Origin: Sphingomonas beigongshangi
Lineage (GTDB): Bacteria > Pseudomonadota > Alphaproteobacteria > Sphingomonadales > Sphingomonadaceae
DNA: 64,000 nucleotides
Assembly (NCBI RefSeq): GCF_016820445.1
Contig: NZ_JADHDT010000008.1
Location: 124,001 to 188,000, forward strand
Direction: 5' to 3'
How positions within the stretch are numbered: position 1 is the first letter of the stretch; every line of letters begins with the position of its first letter. The position numbers and the translations under genes are program-made. Of this stretch, positions 47,801-56,112 are shown one piece after another. The notes under the pieces were generated by a model. It was not told where the DNA came from, searched no databases, and saw only the letters and a list, made by a program, of their open reading frames with translations.

Positions 47801-48248
47801 TCACCTCGCGCCCGGCCGTGTCGCGGAACACCGTGATGTGGTGGTCGCGGCCGGTGATCGAGATCCAGCCGGGGATGACCCAGTCGAGCTGGTCGATGTG
47901 GCGCGAAAGGCTCGCGGTGCTCGACTGATCCCAGGGGGTATAGAAGCCGATCGCCAGCGACGGGTTTCCGCTGCCCGCCGCCTTGCCGCCCGCCTGCCCG
48001 AACAGGCGACGCGCCCAATAGTCGACGCTCCGTTCGGTCCGACCGAGGAAGCCGTGCGGCGGCGGCAGCTTGCGCAACGTCGCCCGTTCCGCCTGCACCG
48101 GCAGCAGCGGCGCGGCCGGCACCGCCCCGATCGACGTCACGAAGACCGCCACGGCCAGCACGACCAGCAGCACGAACGCGATGATCGCGAACGTGAAGCG
48201 ACGTTTGCGCCGGCCGCTTGCGTCATAGAATATGGGGGCTTGCGACAT
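44874..48248 (-). CDS. Trifunctional GH18-CE4-GT2 protein: glycosidase, polysaccharide deacetylase and glycosyltransferase fusion
   Basis: A 1124-residue membrane protein with three enzyme modules. After an N-terminal membrane helix (21-40), residues 95-400 form a GH18-like barrel with FFDFEE (E210 the likely acid). Residues 470-680 are a NodB deacetylase: TFDDGPD (D477, D478), H528-x3-H532 and RAPYF (567). After a second membrane segment (705-735), residues 755-1000 are a family 2 glycosyltransferase with DDG (791), DAD (841), EDQD (932) and QRFRW (969-973), as in chitin/PNAG/hyaluronan synthases. Further membrane helices close the protein. A single chain could thus synthesise, deacetylate and trim an N-acetylhexosamine polymer; the polymer is unknown. 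The gene stands alone with no polysaccharide genes nearby. Confidence 0.92.
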   Translation of the reverse strand: MSQAPIFYDASGRRKRRFTFAIIAFVLLVVLAVAVFVTSIGAVPAAPLLPVQAERATLRKLPPPHGFLGRTERSVDYWARRLFGQAGGKAAGSGNPSLAIGFYTPWDQSSTASLSRHIDQLDWVIPGWISITGRDHHITVFRDTAGREVINRAARRPIVTPMVQNVLNGEWDGPGIAAMLADPKARGAFLDKLVPWLAQNNTTGVFFDFEELPASAHANYRAFLAETQRRFAPRGWTVSIAAQLGNPEWDLPAYAKVTDKIFLMAYDEHEVSGPPGPIASQQWFARTVADSARGIPKSKLVVAFASYAYDWHDGSGDALDVEEAWQNASDSGTRPAYDRASGNTSFAYMEGNSRHIVWLADAASAYDQLLLLQRAGVRSVALWRLGSEDPGVWSIFGRTHRQLPMPSAINAVPAGTNVDIEGNGEILKIAAEPVAGARRAIAGPDGRIADVIFDRMPSPYVVERTGYRPGLLALTFDDGPDPKWTPQILDVLKREHAPGTFFMVGENALTQRSLLLRMISEGHEIGSHTYTHPNLATVGPAQVRFELNANQRLFQAFTGRSLRLFRAPYFGDAEPSTADEIAPALMAQRRGYISVGLHVDPDDWKRPGTQEIIDRTIDKIVNGPKVCDDESDANCSRNIILLHDAGGNRQETVEALPVIIERLRALGYHFVPVSTLAGLSRNQSMPPISASDQLAARADLALFSTLGGLVIALRWLFGIAITVGILRAVTLSALALIQARREGREVFPPIDPARFVTVMIPAYNEERVIERAVRGVLASTDVEIEVIVIDDGSKDATSAIVAQAFGDDPRVRLLTLENGGKARALNRGLELARGEIVIALDADTQFEPATIARLARWFGDPALGAVAGNAKVGNRVNVVTKWQALEYITAQNLERRALARLDAITVVPGAVGAWRLAAIRSVGGYPDDTLAEDQDLTIAIQRAGWKVRYDQYAVAWTEAPESFRALAKQRFRWAYGTLQCLWKHRSAIGGSRPRGLGWIGLPQAIVFQVLLAAISPIIDLALLVSFVFTWFDVQAHGWAQTSHDIYTMLTFWAVFTTIDLLAATIAFALERRERWRLLWLLIPQRVGYRQVMYYVVLKAIAQALRGPMVGWGKLQRTGRVQAAR

Positions 48249-48419
48249 CGATCAGGAACTCCGGCGCCCTCCATGCCCGCTTCGCCCGGATCGGATCAAG
48301 ACGGCGGCGCAACAATAACGACCGCGACGGCCCGGACGCCCGCCCCGCCCACGCCCCTCGCGCCCGCTTACCCCCGCCCCTGCGCGGCCAGTGAGGGCCG
48401 GATGGGGGCAGCCGACCGC

Positions 48420-49394
48420 CTAGGGCAGCAGGACTGTGCTGCCGCGCGTTTCGCCGGCCTCCAGCGCGCGGTGCGCGTCGGCGGCGCGTTCCAGGGGGAA
48501 GGTCTGGCCGATCTGCGGGCGGATCGCACCCTGGCGCAGCATCGCGAAGACGCGGCCGACGCCGTGTTGCCGCTCCTCGGGGGTGACATAATAATCGAAC
48601 AGCGTCGGTCGCGTGACGAACAGCGATCCCTTGGCGGCCAGCGTCGCCAGCTGGACGCCGGTCACGGCGCCGCCGGCATTGCCGTAGCTGACGATCAGCC
48701 CGCGCCGTGCCGCCGCCGCGAGCGACGCGTCCCAGCTCGCCTGGCCAACGCCGTCGAACACGACCGCGACGCCCTTCCCCTCCGTCAGTTCGCGGACACG
48801 CGCGGCGATGTCCTCGTGCCGATGGTCGAGGACATGGTCCGCGCCCGCGGCGCGGGCATGCGCCATCTTGTCCGACGAGCCGGCGACACCGATCACCTTG
48901 GCACCGATCGCCTTGAGCCATCCGGTGAGCAGCTGACCGACTCCGCCGGCCGCCGCCCAGACCAGCACGGTCTGGTCGGGTTGGACGCGCGCGCACCGTT
49001 CGACCAGGCATTCGACCGTGCAGCCCTTCAGCATCAGGGCGGCGGCGGTACGGGCGTCGACCTCGTCGGGAAGGTGGATGAGCTGCGCCGCCGGCAGGTT
49101 GCGCGCGGTCGCATAGGCGCCGCGCGCCGGACCGAAGGTGGCGACGCGATCGCCCACCGCGAACCCCTGCACGCCCTCGCCCACCGCCTCGACGATGCCG
49201 GCGGCTTCGCTGCCCAGTCCGGCCGGCAATTCCACCGGATAGACGCCGCTGCGGTGATAGGTGTCGATATAGTTCAGGCCGACGGCGCGATGCCGCATGC
49301 GTACCTCGCCCGCCGCGGGCGGTGGCAGGTCGACATCGATCCACTGGATCACCTCGGGTCCGCCGGTGCGGTCGATGCGTGCGACGCGTTCCAT
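48420..49394 (-). CDS. NADPH:quinone oxidoreductase (zeta-crystallin type)
   Basis: Medium-chain reductase of 324 residues of the Qor group, without the structural zinc cysteines. The NADPH-binding motif is AAGGVGQLLTGWLKAIGAKVIGVAGSSDK in outline (AxxGGVG near 148) and the N-terminal part has GLNYIDTYHRSG, GSEAAGIVEAVGEG. It reduces quinones or alkenal substrates with NADPH. The ATG at 49394 has AGGG nearby. It diverges from the aldehyde dehydrogenase gene, 112 bases away, an arrangement that fits shared regulation. Confidence 0.9.
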   Translation of the reverse strand: MERVARIDRTGGPEVIQWIDVDLPPPAAGEVRMRHRAVGLNYIDTYHRSGVYPVELPAGLGSEAAGIVEAVGEGVQGFAVGDRVATFGPARGAYATARNLPAAQLIHLPDEVDARTAAALMLKGCTVECLVERCARVQPDQTVLVWAAAGGVGQLLTGWLKAIGAKVIGVAGSSDKMAHARAAGADHVLDHRHEDIAARVRELTEGKGVAVVFDGVGQASWDASLAAAARRGLIVSYGNAGGAVTGVQLATLAAKGSLFVTRPTLFDYYVTPEERQHGVGRVFAMLRQGAIRPQIGQTFPLERAADAHRALEAGETRGSTVLLP

Positions 49395-49506
49395 ATCCCT
49401 GCCTTTCTTCCGGTGATCGCGAGCCGCGAACGTCCGCGCCCGTTTCCGGTTGCAACCCGTCTCGCCGACGATCAGTCTGACCGGGATAACCGATCGGGAG
49501 TGAGAC

Positions 49507-50931
49507 ATGCACCGGCATCTTCAGCATTTCATCGACGGCGCCTGGGTCGATAGCGACGGCGGCCGTCCGCATGCGGTGATCGACCCCGCCACCGAACAGC
49601 CCGTCACGGAGATCACTCTGGGCAGCGACGCGGATGTCGACCGCGCCGTGGCCGCCGCGCGCCGCGCCTTCGAAGACTATGCGCGAACGGACGTCGAGAC
49701 ACGCGCCGCGCTGCTCGACCGGATCGCGGAGGGCATGAAGGCGCGCACGGCGGATCTCGCCAAGGCGATCAGCGAGGAGATGGGCGCGCCCATCGCCTTT
49801 GCCGCGGGCGGCCAGGTTCCCGCCGGCCTCGGCCATTTTCTGGCCACCGCCAAGGCGCTGCGTGCCTTTCCGTTCGAGGAGCGGATCGGCAAGGCGCGCG
49901 TGGTGCATGAACCGCTGGGCGTCGTCGCGATGATCACGCCATGGAACTGGCCCCTCAACCAGATCTGCGCGAAGGTCGCGCCGGCGCTCGCGGCGGGCGA
50001 CACGATGGTGCTGAAACCGTCGGAGGAAGCGCCCCGCTGCGCGATGATCCTTGCCGACATCCTGCACGAGGCGGGGGTGCCGGCGGGCGTGTTCAACCTC
50101 GTCAACGGCGATGGACCGGGGGTCGGCGCGGCGCTGTCGCGGCACCGCGACGTCGACATGGTCAGCTTCACCGGCTCCACGCGGGCCGGTATCGCCGTGG
50201 CGCAGGCTGCCGCGGCGACGGTCAAGCGCGTGCACCAGGAATTGGGCGGCAAGGCGCCGAACCTCGTGCTGGAGGGGGCAGACCTCGCCGCCACGCTGCC
50301 GCCGACGCTGCAGGGCGTGCTGGCCAACTCCGGGCAGAGCTGCATCGCGCCGACCCGCCTGCTCGTCCACGACAGCCAGGTGGCGGAGGCGACGGGGATT
50401 GCCAAGGCCATCTTCGACGGCGTCGCGGTCGGCGATCCCGCGGAGGCGGGCGCGCATATCGGCCCGGTCGTCAACAGGGCGCAATTCGACAAGATCCAGG
50501 GGCTGATCCAGTCCGCGATCGACGAAGGCGCGACCTTGGTTGCCGGCGGCCCTGGCCGTCCCGACGGGCGCAACGCGGGCTATTACATCCGCCCGACGCT
50601 GTTCGCGGACGTGACGCCCGACATGCGCATCGCCCGCGAGGAGACGTTCGGCCCGGTCGCGACGATCACGCGCTACCGCGACCTGGACGAGGGCGTGCGG
50701 CTCGCAAACGACACCGACTACGGCCTGTCCGCCGCCATCTCCGGCGATCCCGCCGCGGCGGCGCAGGTCGCGCCGCGGCTGCGCGCCGGGCTGGTCACGA
50801 TCAACAGCTGGTCCCCCGCGCCCGGCGCCCCCTTCGGCGGCTACAAGCAGTCGGGCAACGGCCGCGAGGGCGGCAAATTCGGCATCGCCGACTTCATGGA
50901 GGTGAAGACGATCATCGGCGAACCCGCCTGA
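49507..50931 (+). CDS. Aldehyde dehydrogenase family protein
   Basis: NAD(P)-dependent dehydrogenase of 474 residues. Catalytic C279 lies in NSGQSCIAPTR and general base E245 in QELGG; the cofactor segment is PWNWPL and KPSEEAP, with FTGSTRAG (221-228). The substrate is not evident; its closest feel is of a broad aldehyde/succinate-semialdehyde-like enzyme. The ATG at 49507 follows GGGAGTGAGAC. Divergence from the quinone reductase gene suggests a role in carbonyl detoxification. Confidence 0.93.
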   Translation: MHRHLQHFIDGAWVDSDGGRPHAVIDPATEQPVTEITLGSDADVDRAVAAARRAFEDYARTDVETRAALLDRIAEGMKARTADLAKAISEEMGAPIAFAAGGQVPAGLGHFLATAKALRAFPFEERIGKARVVHEPLGVVAMITPWNWPLNQICAKVAPALAAGDTMVLKPSEEAPRCAMILADILHEAGVPAGVFNLVNGDGPGVGAALSRHRDVDMVSFTGSTRAGIAVAQAAAATVKRVHQELGGKAPNLVLEGADLAATLPPTLQGVLANSGQSCIAPTRLLVHDSQVAEATGIAKAIFDGVAVGDPAEAGAHIGPVVNRAQFDKIQGLIQSAIDEGATLVAGGPGRPDGRNAGYYIRPTLFADVTPDMRIAREETFGPVATITRYRDLDEGVRLANDTDYGLSAAISGDPAAAAQVAPRLRAGLVTINSWSPAPGAPFGGYKQSGNGREGGKFGIADFMEVKTIIGEPA

Positions 50932-50935
50932 TCCT

Positions 50936-51397
50936 TCAGCCCCGCGCCGCCGCCATCCGTCCGGCGGCGGTCATGAAGGCGCCGCCGGCGTCGCGCGCGG
51001 GTGCGAAACCCGTCATGCCGATGTCGGTGCCTTCGGGCATGTTGACGTAGATCGCCTCCATCCCGCCGCGCATGCTGTACGCTTCATGCCAGAATCCCGC
51101 CTGTCTCGGATTGCGCAGGAAGCTGCGCCACCATCCGCCGTGCGGTTCGCTTCGCGTGAAGGCGGCGAGTGCGGCCGGATCGCGCCAATATTGGCGTATG
51201 CCGACATGATTCCACCCGAACAGGAAGCCTTCGTGATGCAACAGTCCATCGGGGTGCCGCCGCGCGATCTCGCCCAGCCCCTTGCCGATCGCCATCATCG
51301 CAGGGATGGCGCGCAGGCCGCGCAGCCGGAATCCCAGCATGACCACCATCAGATCGGGATAGGCGGTCAGGTCGACGGTCGTTCGCTGCGCTTGCAT
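50936..51397 (-). CDS. DUF4188 protein (phenylacetaldoxime-dehydratase/monooxygenase-like fold)
   Basis: Protein of 153 residues matching DUF4188 by pattern: MVVMLGFRLRGLRAIPAM, GLLHHEGFLFGWNHVGIRQYWRD, EPHGGWWRSF and GFWHEAYSMRGGMEAIYVNMP. Conserved His and Trp residues fit the heme-binding-like dimeric ferredoxin fold of this group, whose chemistry is mostly unknown. The gene diverges from a TetR regulator across a 57-base gap carrying two identical-arm operators, so it is very likely the TetR target. Its 3' end lies five bases from the aldehyde dehydrogenase stop. Confidence 0.85.
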   Translation of the reverse strand: MQAQRTTVDLTAYPDLMVVMLGFRLRGLRAIPAMMAIGKGLGEIARRHPDGLLHHEGFLFGWNHVGIRQYWRDPAALAAFTRSEPHGGWWRSFLRNPRQAGFWHEAYSMRGGMEAIYVNMPEGTDIGMTGFAPARDAGGAFMTAAGRMAAARG

Positions 51398-51413
51398 TTC
51401 GAGTCTCCATCAT

Positions 51414-51454
51414 GTTTACAACGTAAACTACCATCTGACGTTTACGGTGTAAAC
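51414..51454. promoter_or_regulatory. Two TetR operators GTTTAC-N3-GTAAAC between the divergent genes
   Basis: Perfect palindromes at 51414-51428 (GTTTACAACGTAAAC) and 51440-51454 (GTTTACGGTGTAAAC) share both 6-bp arms and differ only in the 3-base spacer; centres are 26 bp apart. The second abuts the TetR ATG at 51455 and the first lies 17 bases before the DUF4188 start. Their identity and location argue strongly for autoregulation plus control of the divergent gene by the TetR product. Confidence 0.9.
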
Positions 51455-52000
51455 ATGGATCCGGCGGACAATGGCCTGCGCACCACCCTTGTCGACGCGG
51501 CGCTCGTCCTGCTCGAGACGGGAACAGGCGATCTCAGCCTGCGGGCGGTGGCGCGCGCCGCGGGCGTTTCCGCCATGGCACCCTACCGGCATTTCGCCGA
51601 CAAGGCGGCGCTGCTCGGCGCGGCGGCCGAACGCGGCTTTGCCTTGCTGCGCGAGCGGCTGCTGGAGGCGGATGCAGCCGGGTCACCGCGCGAGGCGCTG
51701 ATCGCACAGGGACTGGCCTATATCGCCTTCGCGTGTGCCCGCCCGGCGCTGTTCCGGCTGATGTTCGCCGGCCCCGCCGAGGCGACGATCGACGCGGCCT
51801 GCAAGGCCAGCGGCTTCACCGTGCTCTCGCAGCGGGTCGCCGGCATGGTGAACGATGCCGCGGCGGCCGAAGCGGCGACGCTCGCGTGCTGGGGGCTGGT
51901 GCATGGCCTCGCCACGCTGGCGCTCGACGGGCGACAGCCGCGCGACGCGGCCGGCGACGAGGCGGCGCTGCGCATCCTCGTCGCCGGTATCGTTCAGTAA
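51455..52000 (+). CDS. TetR/AcrR-family repressor
   Basis: Regulator of 181 residues. The helix-turn-helix lies at about 13-55 (LVDAALVLLETGTGDLSLRA and VARAAGVSAMAPYRHFADKAALL), followed by a helical ligand-binding domain of the TetR_C type (AYIAFACARPALFRLMFAG). The ATG at 51455 starts immediately after an operator palindrome, so no Shine-Dalgarno exists and the transcript is probably leaderless or nearly so. The ligand is unknown. Its last seven bases overlap the tail of tamB on the other strand. Confidence 0.9.
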   Translation: MDPADNGLRTTLVDAALVLLETGTGDLSLRAVARAAGVSAMAPYRHFADKAALLGAAAERGFALLRERLLEADAAGSPREALIAQGLAYIAFACARPALFRLMFAGPAEATIDAACKASGFTVLSQRVAGMVNDAAAAEAATLACWGLVHGLATLALDGRQPRDAAGDEAALRILVAGIVQ

Positions 52001-55000
52001 TCCTTCGACACGCGCACGTTCACGCTCTGCCGGCCCAGCGTCGAGATGCTCGACAGCAGCGACAGCCAGCGCGTCACCTGGAATTCCACCTGGGTCGCGG
52101 AATAGCCCTGCCCGTCGGTGACGATCTCGGCATAGAATCGCCGCGTCACATATTTGCCCGCCGCGATCGACGTACCCTGCCCCGTCTGGCGATCGGCGGG
52201 CAGGATGCGCAGCCGGTCTAGACCCGCCGCGCGGCGCACCGCATTGATCGGGTTGAGCCCGTTGCCGCCGTTCTGCAACGCCGCCACCGCGGCGGCGAGC
52301 TGCAACGCCTCGGGCGCCGACAGGTTGGTGATCGAGGTGCTGAACAGCAGACGCGACAGTAGCTCGTCCTGCGGCAGCGCGGGGGTGCTGGTGAAGCCGA
52401 TCTCGGGCTTCAGCGCGGTTCCCGTTACCCGGATCGAGGCATTGAGGCCGGTCGTGTTCGCATCCGCTGCGATATCGAGGGCGGGGTTCGCCGGCACCTC
52501 GCCGCCGAAGCGGATGATGCCGCGCTGCAGGGTGAATTCGCGCCCCGCAAATTCATAGTCTCCGCGGATCAGCGTCGCCTGCCCCGTGATCGCCGGATTG
52601 TTCGGCTGGCCGCCGATCGTCAGGTCCGCTCCCCATTCGCTCGACAGACCCAGGCCGCTGACGAGCATGCTGCCAGGGGCATGCGCCTTGATCGCGAGCG
52701 TCCACGGTGTCGACGGCGCCTCGTCCTCGTCCCCGCCGCCGCCCGGCAGGTTGATCTCGCGGATGTTGAGCTGCGGCAGGGCCGCCGCTGCGCTGGCCTG
52801 CCCCAGCCGGTATCGGCTGCGGTTCAGCACGACCTCGCCGGCGATCCGCCCGCCCCTGCCGTCCGACGTGAAGGTCAGCGGGCCCGTGACGGTCGCGCCG
52901 ATATCGTCGCGCGCGATCATCACCGCATGATCCGCCTGCAAAGCGAGATCGAGGCCGACGCCCTGGCCGGTACCGAAGTCGAAACTGCCGGTGCCGGTGA
53001 CGCGCCCGCCCTTGCCGGCATCCGCGGCGAAGCGGTCGATGCGCAGCCGTGACCCCGCGAAGCGACCCGCCGCCTGCACGCCGGTCAGCACCGTGCCCGT
53101 CGTCGCGCTTTCGATGCGCGCGCCATTGGCCTGCATCGCGCCGCGGATCGACGGCGCAACCAGGCTGCCGCCGACATCGGCGCCGATCGCGACGGGTCCC
53201 GACAGGTCGAACAGTTCGACGCCCGTCAGCCGCCACAACGTGTCGGCCGGCCCCTGGTAGCGAAGTTGCGCGAACAGCGGCGCATGCGTCACGCGCGTCA
53301 GCAGATCGCCGCTGCCCAGCGGCTTCACCAGCGCCTGTGCCCGCCCGATCGTCCGACCGTCGGCCGCCATCACCGCGCGCACGCCCAGCCGGTCGGCCGA
53401 CAGGGCGGCGGCGAGCCCGACATCGATCGGTCGAGACGACAATATCAGGCCGGCGCGGCTGAGGCCGCGGATCGTCAGGTCGGCGCGGCCCGTGGGCGGC
53501 CCGTCCGCGCTGTCCGCGTAGCGCAGCGATCCCGACGCCTGTCCGCTGAGCCCCAGCCCCGGATAGCCGATGTCGAGGATCGCAAGCGGCATCGCCGAAA
53601 GCGTCGCATCCAGCGTGAGCGCCTGCGAGGCGAAGCGTCCGCCGATGCTGGCCGTGCCCCCCGCGAAGCTCAGCCGGGTCGGGGCGAGCGACCATGCGTC
53701 GTCGTCGCGCGTCAGCACCGCCGGCGACAGCAGCCGCAAGGGGCGCCGGTCCACGCTGCCTTCCGCGGCGATCGCATAGCGGTCGGGCGCGACGTCGGCG
53801 GACAGATGGATGTCGAAGCCACGACCCCGCGACCCCGCGAGCGTTCCCTTGATCGTGCCCGTGCCGTCGCGCAGCTGCGCATTGCCGGCAAAGCGGGCGA
53901 GGACGAGCCGCCCCTGCCGCAGGCCCTGCCCGGTCGCCGTCGCGTCGATCGTCGTGCCGGCGGGATCGAGGACGAGGTTCGCCTCCAGGTGCCCGCGGCG
54001 GAGCGTCGCACCCGCGAACCGCGCGTCGCGTGCGTCCAGCGTCGCGGCGATGCCCTGATTGTCACCGACGGGACGGAAGCGCAGCCCCCCATCCAACCCG
54101 CCGCCGGCGACCGCGAGGCGACCGTCGAAGCCGCCGGGCACGATGGTCAGCCGTCCCCGCGCCACGGTCGCGCCGATCGTCAGGTCACCGATGTCGATCG
54201 CGGCCTGTCCGCCCTTGGGGAGCAGGATCGCACCATGCGTCGCGAAGGCCCCGAGCCGTGATCCGCCGTTGGCGCCGAAGGTGAAGCCGTCGGGCGTGGG
54301 ATCGAGATGGGCCCGGACGTTCGCCAGGCCGAGCGCCGGTGCCGGCGACTGGAGCAGCAGGTCGATCGCAGGCCGTTCGATCCTGCCGTCCAGCTTGAGC
54401 TGGACGGGGCCGTAGCGTTGGTGACGGCCGCTTGCCTCGACATGGAAGCTGCCGTCGCGACGGCGGTACCCCGTGCCACGCAGTTGCAGCAGCGGCGACG
54501 ACAGTCGCAGGTCGGTGAAATGCAGGATGCCGTCGGGGGTCCGCTCGATCGCGCTGGTCAGATGCGGCAGCCCCCCCGCAAGCGTGCGGAAGAAGGCGTT
54601 GTCGAGCCGCAGCACGTCCGCGCTGCCCCGCCCGACGACCCGGGTGCCGTGTCCGCCCGGCCCGGGGACGACGCGGAGCGACGACCGCACGTCCACCACG
54701 CCGAGTCCGGGGATCAGATAGCGGCCCAGCGCGCCGACCAGCCCGACCTCGTAGCGGCCGTTGGTCAGGTCGAGCGCCAGCATGATCCGCCCCTGCAGCC
54801 GGTCGGACCGCAGCCTCAGCGCGTCGCCGCGCAACAGCCGCGACGTGACCAGCAGGGGTCCGTCGACCGACAGGTTGCGCAGGATCCCCCCAGCGACGGC
54901 ACCGATGCCGGTCACCTGGCGGGCGGCGAAGCGCGCGACGAGGCGCGCGGGGCTGGCACCGAGCCGCCCGCCGCCGGCCAGATAGACGGATTCGAACCCC

Positions 55001-56112
55001 GTCCGGTCGAACGCGACCCGCGCACCGGCGACGCGGAAGTCCAGCCGCGGCGCCGCGAAGCCGCCGTCGAGGATCGCGCGGGCGACGATGTCGCGCCCGC
55101 TCATGTTGGGAAACAGCGCCGACGGCCGCAGCAGGCGCGCCCGGATGCGGACGCCCCGCCACGCCGACGCTGCCAGATCGATGCCGCCGGTCGCATTCGC
55201 GGTCAGCGCCGCGCTGGCGAGGCTCAGCCGCCCGTCGAGACGTCGCGCCACCAGGGTCGCATCGCCCGTGACACGGACCGACGGCGCGGTCAGCCTCTGG
55301 GCCTTGCCGGTGAGCAGCGACGAGGGCGCGATGCGCCCGCCAAGGCGGTAGCGCCCCGCATCGGCGGCGAGCTTCAGGTCCGCGATCTGCGCCGCCGCCG
55401 TACGCGCGACCGCCCGGCCGCGCCAGCGCGTCCAGCTGCCGTCTCCGTCGATCGCGACCGCGACGGCACGCCCGCGGGCGAGGCTGCGCGCGAGCACGCC
55501 CCCGCGCGCGCCCGCCGCCTTCACGTCAAGGTCGAAGCGGTCGCGATCGGGTTCCGCGTCGATGCGCACATGCAAGCGGTCGGTCCCCGCGACGGCTGCA
55601 TCGAGGGCGACGCGCACGCGACCGTCGCGGACATCGGCATCCCCCTCGATCCGACCGGTACGGGCGCTGCCGAGGACCGGCTTCGCCAGCATCAGCCGCG
55701 CGACAGCGAGGCGGCCGATGCGGATATCGAAGCCGGGCAGGACCGGACCGCCCTTGGCGCCGGGTCGCGTGCGCGGTGCATGGAACATCGTCGCCTGCGG
55801 TACGATCAGCGCCCGAATGTCGAGTCGGTTGCGCAACCATGCCAAGGGACGCCAGTCGAGCGTCGCCTCCGGCGCCTGTACCAGCAGCCCGTCGAGATCG
55901 TAGACGCGCACGTCGCGCAACCGGCTGCGCCCGTAGAGCGAGCCGTCGATCCGCCCGATCGCGAAGCGGAGGCCGTTGGCCGTGCGGATCGTGCCGATCC
56001 GCGTCGCGACCCAGCGATGGCCGACATCGCTGTCGACGACGACCAAGGCCACGCCGACGACGAGCAGCAGCGCGGCCAGCAGCCCCGCGATCCAGCGCCA
56101 GGCGCGCCTCAA
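51994..56112 (-). CDS. tamB: Translocation and assembly module inner-membrane protein TamB
   Basis: Very large AsmA-like protein of 1372 residues with one N-terminal membrane helix (WIAGLLAALLLVVGVALVVV) and a long beta-rich periplasmic body ending in the DUF490 domain (GPLTFTSDGRGGRIAGEVVL, and GELVLNRSRY-like strands, near 1150-1372). TamB bridges inner and outer membranes for autotransporter assembly and probably lipid transport. The start at 56112 overlaps the tamA stop by four bases (ATGA), the usual tamA-tamB coupling. The 3' end overlaps the TetR gene on the other strand. Confidence 0.93.
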   Translation of the reverse strand: MRRAWRWIAGLLAALLLVVGVALVVVDSDVGHRWVATRIGTIRTANGLRFAIGRIDGSLYGRSRLRDVRVYDLDGLLVQAPEATLDWRPLAWLRNRLDIRALIVPQATMFHAPRTRPGAKGGPVLPGFDIRIGRLAVARLMLAKPVLGSARTGRIEGDADVRDGRVRVALDAAVAGTDRLHVRIDAEPDRDRFDLDVKAAGARGGVLARSLARGRAVAVAIDGDGSWTRWRGRAVARTAAAQIADLKLAADAGRYRLGGRIAPSSLLTGKAQRLTAPSVRVTGDATLVARRLDGRLSLASAALTANATGGIDLAASAWRGVRIRARLLRPSALFPNMSGRDIVARAILDGGFAAPRLDFRVAGARVAFDRTGFESVYLAGGGRLGASPARLVARFAARQVTGIGAVAGGILRNLSVDGPLLVTSRLLRGDALRLRSDRLQGRIMLALDLTNGRYEVGLVGALGRYLIPGLGVVDVRSSLRVVPGPGGHGTRVVGRGSADVLRLDNAFFRTLAGGLPHLTSAIERTPDGILHFTDLRLSSPLLQLRGTGYRRRDGSFHVEASGRHQRYGPVQLKLDGRIERPAIDLLLQSPAPALGLANVRAHLDPTPDGFTFGANGGSRLGAFATHGAILLPKGGQAAIDIGDLTIGATVARGRLTIVPGGFDGRLAVAGGGLDGGLRFRPVGDNQGIAATLDARDARFAGATLRRGHLEANLVLDPAGTTIDATATGQGLRQGRLVLARFAGNAQLRDGTGTIKGTLAGSRGRGFDIHLSADVAPDRYAIAAEGSVDRRPLRLLSPAVLTRDDDAWSLAPTRLSFAGGTASIGGRFASQALTLDATLSAMPLAILDIGYPGLGLSGQASGSLRYADSADGPPTGRADLTIRGLSRAGLILSSRPIDVGLAAALSADRLGVRAVMAADGRTIGRAQALVKPLGSGDLLTRVTHAPLFAQLRYQGPADTLWRLTGVELFDLSGPVAIGADVGGSLVAPSIRGAMQANGARIESATTGTVLTGVQAAGRFAGSRLRIDRFAADAGKGGRVTGTGSFDFGTGQGVGLDLALQADHAVMIARDDIGATVTGPLTFTSDGRGGRIAGEVVLNRSRYRLGQASAAAALPQLNIREINLPGGGGDEDEAPSTPWTLAIKAHAPGSMLVSGLGLSSEWGADLTIGGQPNNPAITGQATLIRGDYEFAGREFTLQRGIIRFGGEVPANPALDIAADANTTGLNASIRVTGTALKPEIGFTSTPALPQDELLSRLLFSTSITNLSAPEALQLAAAVAALQNGGNGLNPINAVRRAAGLDRLRILPADRQTGQGTSIAAGKYVTRRFYAEIVTDGQGYSATQVEFQVTRWLSLLSSISTLGRQSVNVRVSKDY

